This document shows, one piece after another, positions 1 to 64,000 of a stretch of DNA of 64,000 nt. The stretch's first letter is position 1. Every line of letters starts with the position of its first letter. Source of the stretch: Margaritifera margaritifera (Eukaryota > Mollusca > Bivalvia > Unionida > Margaritiferidae); contig JAQPZY010001659.1 of assembly GCA_029931535.1 (NCBI GenBank), positions 6,082,001 through 6,146,000 of the forward strand. The letters are read 5' to 3'. Below the pieces are notes generated by a model, which was not told where the DNA came from, made no database searches, and saw only the letters and a program-made list of their open reading frames with translations. The position numbers and the translations under genes are program-made.

Positions 1-1083
1 TCGATTGCCAAGGGTCGTCGATCCACATTGTTTATCATCGACGTGGAACTAGTATATCAACTACCATTGGCAAGCGAAGATGACGTATCCCGGACAAAAT
101 CGCAGCACAGAGTTAATTAGGGTCACCATAATTCTTTTTATTGAGCAAATATTCTTTATGTTTTTAGCACTCATTGTTGTTGGTTTCTACGCAGTATGAT
201 CTCCCCCCCCCCCAGTCGAATTTACTTTCAGTGAGATCCGCTGCTCTTACGTCATATGACCTGACCCTAAACAAGATCTGACTGAAAACACGAAGTCAAG
301 TAAAAATGCAGTCCTTTATGAAAGTACATCTACTGTTAAAACCTACCATATATTTTTGTTCGCAACAGCCGTGAGTGGTTGGGTGCATGACAGACTTGTG
401 ATTGCAATGTTTGAACTTGTAATTAGAGGTTTGTGTCTGCAGTTACCAAATTTGATCTGAAGTTACAGTGGGGTTATTGTTATTGTTGTTATTGTTATGT
501 TCTAAGGAGTTCATACAGGCTTAGCTTGACAGAAAAGCACTGGAAGCCGATTGGGAATTGAAAGTGGGCCCCAGAATTTACTGATGTGTAAAAAAGTCAG
601 CGTACCACATGACCGTCAATTCAAAATAATTGGAACTATTTGAAAGTAGATGATGGTTTTGAAATTCAATTCTCGAAGTGATAAAATATTATCGCATAAT
701 GAGCAAATATATATGTTAGGTATCACTACACTAACAGAGCCAATCAGCTGTTATTGCATCCTATTGTAGCCTTTAAGAAAATTGTTAATATTTTTTTAAT
801 CTGCTTTTTCCTGTAGATTTTCTGCCAGTGGAGAAATGTCATTGCATTCAATATAGCGGGGCGGTTAAGCCTATATTCATGCACTTTGGGTTAGAAGCAT
901 GAAACTTGGCACACGTATGCATTGACCCATACTAAACATTTATATGGAACCCAGTAAGCAATGGCCCTGGTGGCCACGAGAATGACGAACGTTTACTTCT
1001 GTATTAAAGTTGTCTGCTTGTTCCAACCATATATTTTACGTGAAACAATCTTTACCTGTGTTTGTTTTTATTTATTTATTTTT

Positions 1084-3027
1084 TTTTGTTACAGGTTTAC
1101 AGACTATCCAGGCCTAGAAATGGTTGTGTTGATGGTGCCAATCTCTAGATTTGGTGGCAGACTTTACCTGCAGACATGTCACAATACAGGCATGCTGAGT
1201 CAAGCTTCTCAAGACAGACTGAGTCCTACTGACTGGAAACTGTGTTTCCATTGCCAAACTCAAGAGCCTTTGCAATGTCCTGCAAACTCCAAGAGAAACA
1301 ATTTTTAGTGATCAGTACAAATATGTTGCTGAAAATCCCTTCCAGTTCCACACGCTCAATGCAGTGCATGTAAATTTTAACATACAACAACTGGATGTAG
1401 CCTTTGGAAAAGAAGCTACATTAAGTGACAATAATGCAGCGTGGCACAAATCAAGCAGAAACAAAATCAGTAGTCTGATCTTGAAAGGGCACGCAAAAGA
1501 AAAAATGAAGAATCAAATGAGGATAGTCCTGTGAAAACTAAAAGATCCGGTTCTGATCACAAGCAGAAAGAAGAGCACATATATATTTGTATCTTCTGTG
1601 ACAATGTTGCTGGTCCTGTTGGCCTTCACAGGGCATCTACATTTGAGCCTGATTTTAAAGTACAAAAGTGTGCAACAGAACTCCATGAATCATAATTAAT
1701 GGCAACATTAGTAGGAGGGGGTATTGTAACTATTGATGCACTATACCACATGAAATGCTTGGCAAAGCTATATAAGCGTGCACAACAATTGGGTAAGAAA
1801 ATAGTACAAGTTAAGGTTCTTTACCTGATTTAGCCTTTGTTGAATTGGTCTGACACATATAACGATTTCGGGATTCAATAGAAGCAAGACCCGTGTTCAG
1901 TATAGCTGATCTAAAGAGCCTGTACTCCTTCATATTGCAGGAACTTGCTACCAAAGCAGTGCAGGTGCGCACCACAAAACTAAAGAATGGAATATTGGTA
2001 GTGATTCCGGATCTGAGAGCTCACAATTAGGTCAGGTAAGTCCTACTAGCATTTGAACAAGACAATGGAGCAGCGCTCAAACGGGCATGTGATCGGAAGT
2101 TTAATTCAAAAGCAAAAACAGCCATAATGATCCGTCAAGATGTCTTCAAAGTAAAACAGACATTCAATTTAAGATTTCCTGCAAACTGGTTAGAGTAATC
2201 TGTACCTGTATCTCTTACTGGACCAGAGATTAAAGAACAATCTGCTGCAGAGCAGCCTCAGTCTCGTGTATCTCTAACTATCTCACAACTCTTGCTGTTA
2301 AATAGCGTGAAATCTCGGACCAATCAAGCTACTTCTACATCAAGCCATCGACACAACAGAGACATGGATACACCAGTACCGATCTATCTTGCCTTAACAG
2401 TCCAAGGAGAAACAAAACAAGAAAGCCATGCCTAGTTGACACTCTCTATAACATGGGGTTGTGCATTTCTTACGATCGTGTACTTTCCATTTCTAAGTAT
2501 ATAGCCAACAAAGTGTGTGCCATGTATAAAGAGGAAAAGCTGCTGTGCTCCACAAGCGTTTCAACATTTCTTCACAAAAGCTGTTGTCGATAATATAGAC
2601 CATAATCTTAGAAGACTAGCTTGAAGGCAGTAGTTGGACAACTGCCATCTGTACTGCTGGTATTTAGCCTGCATCATGTAAACTATGCATTGTGGCTCTC
2701 AGTTTACATAAGAGATATATGTTCTTCCCGAGAGAAACACCCATCAGCATACCAATAGTTCTGCTTAGGACGGTGTGTGGCAACAAAACAAAACGCCAAT
2801 TGTCTGCTACGGCAATTGATCAGGCACATGAACTGGTCAACGCCCTAGTTAAAGGAGATGGAAGTGCAGTGGGGCTGATAGATAATTCTTCGTCACTCAG
2901 GCGCAGGATGGTGGCAGGATCTGTAGTACCAAGGATGATTCGGGAATTCGAAGAAGCCATCAGCACCAAGGAATGCACAAAACACCATGAACAAGCATCC
3001 TATGTACAAGAGTCATTTGCTAACTAA
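1084..3027 (+). pseudogene. Decayed copy of a repetitive C-x2-C protein (transposon-associated)
   Basis: Plus-strand coding blocks appear in changing frames: CFHCQTQEPLQCPANSKRN (about 1240-1300), NPFQFHTLNAVHVNF and NNAAWHKSSRNK (1330-1470), ICIFCDNVAGPVGLH (about 1585-1630), VTIDALYHMKCLAKLYKRA (1730-1790), VDTLYNMGLCISYDRVL (2430-2490) and a 111-residue open end block (2692-3027). The paired C-x2-C and H-x3-C or W-H spacings look like two zinc-binding modules. I recognise these blocks as a protein found in many copies in invertebrate genomes, but I cannot name its transposon class. Stops and frameshifts (for example TAA near 1690) make it a dead copy. Confidence 0.6.
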
Positions 3028-3439
3028 GTCTCATCCCTGGTGACTGTCTTTGATGACATTGAAAACGCTTTGTGCATGTCAAAACCTGATTTTTCAGAGA
3101 TAGTCTGTTAATGAAACTGTTCAACAGTCTTGTCTTCTAGTGAACCAATGGCGTGTATGTTTATTTAATTAAAATGATATTATATGATTAAATATTCCAC
3201 CTTGAACATGCAAATGCATTGTTTTGTATTTATTGTCTATAAAAAACATTTTAAATCTGTCGCCTAAGTCTGTTTGGACCTTGCAATCACCATTTGGAAT
3301 AGCCTCTTGATGTAGCTTGCGTTTTTAAGCAAATATCATCGTAATATTTATTTCAGAGCAGGAATAGATGTGAGGGTGGTTCCATATCAGAAAATGTTTA
3401 GAAATTATCAATCTATGTCCATGCCAAGTTTGACGCCTT

Positions 3440-4180
3440 TAATCCAAAGTGCACGATTTTGCACAAATCCTGGGTTAAAGAAAACAACATTAAAGCCTAA
3501 ACACACAATATAGTATTTATTGAGTTCAACCTCTTGGCTTTTGTGCAGTATGACAAGCAAACAGGTGTGATTCGGTGAATTTCGGAACAGTCGTGTATAT
3601 GTTATGTCCAGGTTAGTGCCTGACATAAGTAAAATAGTCTTGGTGCATCTAAGCATACAATTAAAGAACATGATTTCATAAAATAAGAATGTTGAAAAAT
3701 GAAGGAAATATATTAGGAACTTAATTAGTCTAGTGATGCATTCAAGGTATCAGTACATTAATCCAGTTAGAGAGCTGTTATTACGTTCTATTATAGTCCC
3801 TAAGAAAATCATTAATATTTTTTCTCTGCATTTTCCTGGCACTTTGCTAAGCGATAAAGAATATTAGTTGCATTCCATAGAAAACAGCATCAAAATCTAA
3901 AGCGACAATAACATGTTTATTGAGTTCGGACTCTTGGCTTTTGTGTAGGATCAGAAATCTAACAGGTCTGATAAGCTAGTTTTGGGAAAGGTCACTTGCA
4001 CTAAACCCCCCAGTTATTTTATTAAAATGCCACTATTTCCAGAAAATGCAAAATGTTTATTTTTTATATGTTGTGTCCAAGTTAGTGCATAACATAAGTA
4101 TGATAGTCTTGGTGCACCTGAAAGTATAGCTAATGCACTGGATGTCATCAAGAATGTCGATAAACGAAGGGAATTATATA
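3440..4180. repeat. Diverged tandem duplication in the 3' flank (about 0.4 kb period)
   Basis: Two related stretches (about 3490-3670 and 3900-4135) share tttattgagttc, ctcttggcttttgtg, aacaggt, and a block around gttagtgc...acataagta...atagtcttggtgca. They look like a decayed repeat with no coding content. Confidence 0.5.
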
Positions 4181-5670
4181 AGAAACATAATCATTGAATG
4201 GATGCCTCTAAGTCAATTTATTTTAATTTAAAGCCTCTCTCTGCGCGTTTCGTTTTGCCAAAGTTTCTTTTGTAGCTACCCAATAGAAAAATCCATCCTG
4301 GTGAGATCTTCCCGTTTACACCCAGTAGTAACTGTGGTTTTAGGTTTAAGCCTACTAATGTGTATACTCTGCCAACATGCAGGCTTATTCTGAATAATTA
4401 CGTTCATTTGTTCCGGTAATTATTTCCATCACTGACTTTCATTCTTGTCAACACAATATGTAATGTACCACCACACATAGGCTTGTTCCGTAGCCCATAA
4501 TTAGTTGCATGTGACCCAATGCATTGGAAGCAAAAATGTATCATACCCAAATACAACTGACGGCAAGATTAATAAAATTATTTTTTTTGCTTAGTTTGTG
4601 AAGTGTCTCCTGCTGTTTACAATACAGAATTATGTCAAGCTCGTAGTCAGAATTATAAAATTATATACAGAACTAATGTTTAAATCATCACACGTCATTG
4701 ATCAAGGTCCTTGTCATTCTTTTATATTTTATGCAATCACATTTAGAGCTTTTCAAAGGAGAGTAATTCGGACATAAAAATACCTATATGTACTTTAAAA
4801 AACGTTCATATGCAAAAGTTTAATAGTAGAATGAGTTGGTTACCAACATTGCCTCTGTATGTAACTCAGATTTAATTTATAACATTCTGTAGAATACAAA
4901 AGTTTCGGTCTTCAATTCACCTATATATATATATATATATAATGCATTGTACTACATATTTGAAAATAAATTTAAAAAAAAATGTATACCATATAAAGAC
5001 ATATGTTGTTATGATTCTGAAGTATTGTTTCTATTTGAATAAAAAAGGCCTTGCTTTTAATCATTAGCAGTCCTCCCAGCGTTACTAATGATATATCCAG
5101 ACTTTGAAGTTAATCTAGTCATTTGATTCGTTCGAGACTTTCATCTTGTACCTATATCAGGATGTTAGATGGATTCATTTTGAAAACATGCCCAATAAAC
5201 TTTGATTTTCTTCCTTTGATGTTTATGTCAATATTATATAAACGAATCTCTTCTCCAACGTCTTTGATGGAGACGGTGTCCGGTATATATCATTGTCTAA
5301 TTTATATCACGCCACGTCTGACCCATACAGCGGCGCAGATTGTATGTTACCTTTGCACCATGCTAGGTCAAATATACGTTGTACATATTAAAGTTCAATT
5401 TAATCTGAAAGGCATCTGCAGTAGTAAGCCACTAAAAAGCATGCATAGCTCAAACCAATGTTGGTTTCAGTCTATGATAGAGCAATCCAAAACATATACG
5501 ATACATTACCATAGAGTACATATAGTTCATATAAAATGAGGAATTCAAAATAGTGGCTTATTTTCCTTAATATTAATTAAAATGTACAGTTGAACCAACC
5601 TTTTGTGATATTGTAAAGGATTCGATTTTTGCAATGATTAAAGTATACAAGGAAACCCTTTCTGCGCCAG
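4181..5670. other. 3' flank without recognised gene
   Basis: AT-rich DNA with a short (TA)n at 4922-4941. A 138-codon plus-strand frame at 5123-5539 has no recognisable domain or codon signature, and I do not consider it a gene. Confidence 0.5.
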
Positions 5671-5676
5671 TTTAAT
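5671..5676 (-). other. Candidate poly(A) signal ATTAAA for the phosphatase gene
   Basis: Minus-strand ATTAAA lies about 260 bases after the stop codon of the phosphatase. No perfect AATAAA was noticed nearer. The motif is short and common in AT-rich DNA, so this is only a candidate end of the 3' UTR. Confidence 0.25.
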
Positions 5677-5933
5677 GATTTTACAGGCTAGAAATCATGC
5701 CATATGCATTGTGATTGAGTTTATCCATTTTGAATAATACGTTTCTATCATTAGAACATGGACTTGAATTCAAATGTATAACATTTCTATCAATACAAAA
5801 TATATGGTCAGTGTAAAGGCTATAATTTTATGGAATATAATAATATCAACACAAATGAGCAATTAAATGGCAAGTCTTTTCTCGGGATGGTGTGAAAGCG
5901 TCGTTGGATTCTCACTGCTCTTTTCACTTTCAG

Positions 5934-60714
<54,781 letters not shown>

Positions 60715-62297
60715 CTTAAAACATGAAAAAAATAGGTATACTAAGAGATATGCTTGGACAAGAATTGAACATAGTTTAACAAGCTGACATATACTAGCAC
60801 CATGGGATTCTGTATTGTACAAATGTTACCTTTTATGATACAATACCACTGATTTTGAAATAATAACGTAACTTACAGAGAAAATTCAGAATTCGGTGAT
60901 AGGTGATATAAAATATACTTATCTACTTGCTATCGAGGTCGATGTCATAGAATGTGGATATTCGTAACATGAAACTCAGAAATATTTGGAGAAAAAGCAG
61001 TTTAGATATAAAAAAAATGTACAATAACGGCTCACTCTTCTATTGCATAGGTTATTCCTGATAACTACAGGATTTCAAATATTCTGACAGGCCATACAAA
61101 TTTTATACGCAGAATTATTCCTATTTCTAATTACTAAATACTTATATGTGATATATCATTATATTAGATGCCAATTGAAATTATATTCTGGATGATAGTA
61201 TGATAATTGTACCTACTAACCGGTTAATTACCTAGTTTGAAAAATATCTTCCCAACACTAATTCCCATAATCAAACAAATGCTGACTAAAATCTAAAGAG
61301 TCTATTACAGAGAGACGTCAATAAGAATAGCACATACCCTAAGTTTATTACAAGAATACACACAAAGATTTAAATAACAATATTATTATGATACATAACA
61401 ATACCACGAACTGTACACTGACTTTACCAATGAAATATTCTAATTTTATTAATATTGTTCACAACATGAATTAATCTGTGAAGAGTCTATGCATGGAAGT
61501 GAAATGATAATTCCAAGTCGTGGGAAACTGCATATAGTGGTAACAGTACAGTTTCTAATAATGCGGTTGTTATTTAGATACAGATAAATGTATTCCATGA
61601 AATTTAAGAAAAAAATAATAAATACTTGCTATAAAATACGACAGGATATATACAACCGTATGGTATCATGTATTCTTGCTGCCCCAAAATGCTGCAGCAA
61701 ATGAAGATACACAAAGTTAGATTTAAGTAAATTTATTAAATCCGTATACCTCACATTAAATACGTGCATTTTCCATACTTTAAACCTACTTGTATATGCA
61801 GATATTACAGTTTTTTCCAACTAATTCGTGCTAATTTCATAATTTCACGGATTTCATACAAAAGAAATTTGTCGTCATTTAATTTCGTGGATACATTCTT
61901 CCCGAGAACTTTCCGAGAATAACATGCACGCGAATACAATTTGGTCAACATTGTTGATATAAACGAATGCTTCAACAAAACGTGGGACATAACGTATGAA
62001 TCAGTCGGAAGAATGTTTGATAGGAAAACAACCACATTTGGTAACATGTTATGAACTGGAACGATAAACGAAAAATACAGCCATTAGAGGAAGCAGAGAT
62101 ATTTGAAAGGGTCAACAATTGTTTGGAAACAGGAATAGTGAAATGTGTAACCTAAAGGATATACAGAGTTGTCTCATCCTTACAGATAAAATGTTACTTA
62201 TATAATACATCAGTCTGGCGATATATTGTTAGAAAGCATATGTAAAAAGTAATGCAAATACCAGTAGCATGATTCAGTCTTTACATACGAATATTTT

Positions 62298-62298
<1 letters not shown>
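60715..62298. other. Sequence upstream of the first recognised phosphatase exon
   Basis: No signal peptide, GCC module or promoter element was recognised in this AT-rich stretch. The 5' end of the phosphatase gene probably lies outside the window. Confidence 0.5.

Positions 62299-62366
<68 letters not shown>
62299..62366. repeat. (TA)n microsatellite
   Basis: A TA run of about 68 bases immediately upstream of the second copy of the unknown remnant. Confidence 0.95.
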
Positions 62367-62368
<2 letters not shown>

Positions 62369-62429
62369 AGAAAGCTAGATAAATCATTAGTTTCTTTATT
62401 ATAATGTCCCGTGTATAGGATACGAGACT

Positions 62430-63480
62430 AACTAATCGAATAATCACTAGACCAGCACTGCTTAGCGGTATTTTGCAAATCATTAAAATTACTAGACCAC
62501 TCATATTTTTGTGCATCACAATTAAAAACAAAACGTTCAAATTAATAGACCTGTCAGATTATGAAGACAATTACCAAATGGCACAACCTGTTCAAGTAAA
62601 ACCACTAATTTGAACTTTGTTTTACATCATACATAATGGCAGAAAACTACACTGTATTTACTTGAACAGTTTTCGACAAGGTGATACGTATAATTCAGGA
62701 ATTTTAAAGAAAAACAAATATTGCTTTCATGAGCTAATGTGTAATTGTTTACAAGTTTAGATAGCATAAAAGAGCATCTAAGCTAGTTATGTTACAAAAT
62801 AACGTACACGATAAAAAAAATATATGTTGATTTATTGATTTCAGAATCGAAAAAGATATCCTGCAATGCTTTAGAGAAGATTGTCATTCACATATTACTT
62901 TCAATGATGATAACATTGAAATAAACATCATCAACCCTGATTGCTAGATAGTTAAAATAGCGTTGTTTGAGGATGGAACACATTACGTATCTGATATTGC
63001 CAAATGTACAAATTTATATTGGGATAAATATCCAGTACAGGTTGAAGATCTCGTAAATTTTACAAGGTCAATTTAGGACGATTCAACAAAACTAGAGATA
63101 GAATTTATGGAGAACAAAATTAGATTTAAAAATAACATATAGTGATCTCACTACATGAAGTTGCTGTTTTTGAATCCAACAAAGGAATAGTAAAATATCA
63201 CAATAATCTGAAATCATTCATACGTTTGAGATTATTGAGGAAACGTTGCAAACCGTTGAAAAGAAAGATTCCTGCTATATATTACGTCCTCTTGGGACGT
63301 TGTTAACACCTGTAGACAATTTATCAAGCACGAGATATTATCTGGGTGTTCTATATTATTTAAATGATGCATCAAAAGTACTTCTTTCCGCTGGAGATGA
63401 CGCACAAAGATGAATATTTCAAGAGACATATTTACTAACATCTCGAAAATCCAGTTATTTACACACATATCAATTAATTA
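62430..63480 (+). pseudogene. Unknown mobile-element coding remnant, copy 2
   Basis: The better-preserved of two copies (the other is at 25.74-26.59 kb). Plus-strand blocks: LFYIIHNGRKLHCIYLNSFR (about 62,615-62,675), SDIAKCTNLYWDKYPVQVED (about 62,990-63,050), ENKIRFK, and an open stretch EETLQTVEKKDSC, LRPLGTLLTPVDNLSSTRYY and LGVLYYLNDASKVLLSAGDD (63,235-63,410). Stops and shifts break it. Family not recognised; Polinton origin suspected only from company and style. Confidence 0.5.
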
Positions 63481-64000
63481 TGGGAATAAATTAAATGTGA
63501 CAAAAGGGAAGAAAAAACACACTTAATTAAAGACGTTGTTAACAGTCTACCTCCGGGGTACATAAGCAAACGATGAAAAAGATTTTCCTAAAAAAGAGGT
63601 TATATTAGCTATGTGAATCAGCAGAGGCAGGCATGCAATGTTCTCAGAATTTCATTTGACATCTAGATGTGATTGAAATTAAACTATACGAGTTAATGAT
63701 ACTATCAAAATTTTATGTTGTGGACACGACCACAATGTTACAATGTTACAAATTCAACAGCGAAAAGCTGATCGAGGAAATGGAAAAACAAAATAAAAAA
63801 TATCGGATATACAAAGATTAAGAAAAAAAAAGAAAAAAAAAGCCAGATTCAACTGGTAATACAGTAGATACAAATGAAAAGATTAGAGAAAGAAATCAAA
63901 AAAGAATTGCATCTGAACGTAGAGAAGCACTAAGTTGTTGAACAATCTATTTGCAAAAGACCAGCCTATTTTCTATTAATGTTTTGAATTTATATAATAG
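63481..64000 (+). other. Possible continuation of the unknown element to the window edge
   Basis: A plus-strand fragment NEKIRERNQKRIASERREAL (about 63,872-63,931) is charged and helical and follows an A-rich tract. It may belong to the same element, which would then run off the right end. Confidence 0.3.

Noticed and set aside
5123..5539. Open frame of 138 codons on the plus strand
   Set aside because: No domain, no splice or composition support, and it lies in AT-rich flank just beyond the phosphatase 3' end.

Overview
This window looks like nuclear DNA from an invertebrate, most likely a bivalve mollusc. It is AT-rich, rich in (TA)n microsatellites and decayed transposons, and has short exons in long introns. 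The species cannot be fixed from the sequence. No RNA gene was recognised.

One gene dominates. From about 60.7 kb down to 5.9 kb, the minus strand carries at least 20 exons of a receptor-type protein tyrosine phosphatase. They join in one unbroken reading frame of 1047 residues plus a stop, and every splice junction keeps frame. Reading 5' to 3' on the minus strand there are two extracellular exons of Cys-rich GCC2/GCC3 (ephrin-receptor-like) repeats, a transmembrane exon, a juxtamembrane exon, an active-looking phosphatase domain D1 (WPD loop, HCSAGIGRTG loop), a short acidic linker, and a degenerate domain D2 (WPE, HCMDGAERSG). The signal peptide and 5' exons lie outside the window or were not found. 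A third, broken GCC exon lies at 55.1 kb.

The introns are a graveyard of mobile DNA. The intron between the transmembrane and GCC exons (25.4-39.3 kb) holds a decayed jockey-type LINE (27.2-29.3 kb, minus) and an old Polinton/Maverick-like region (about 29.5-37.3 kb) with a broken protein-primed DNA polymerase B on the minus strand and coding remnants, one capsid-like, on the plus strand. The intron between the two GCC exons (39.9-60.4 kb) holds an 8.7 kb virus-like element (about 43,965-52,649). It has inverted terminal repeats of roughly 330-380 bp and remnants of a retroviral-type integrase, a candidate double-jelly-roll capsid protein, small membrane proteins and a Cys-rich protein, but no recognisable DNA polymerase. 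A duplicated unknown coding remnant occurs at 25.7-26.6 kb and 62.4-63.5 kb. The left end (1.1-3.0 kb) holds a broken copy of a repetitive invertebrate protein family with C-x2-C motifs.

Tandem repeats are abundant: a 59-bp minisatellite (9.2-10.15 kb), a 28-bp minisatellite (17.7-18.6 kb) and many di-, tri- and tetranucleotide runs, several lying directly beside splice sites of the phosphatase gene. Everything between 5.9 and 60.7 kb therefore appears to be exons of one receptor phosphatase or sequence inserted into its introns.
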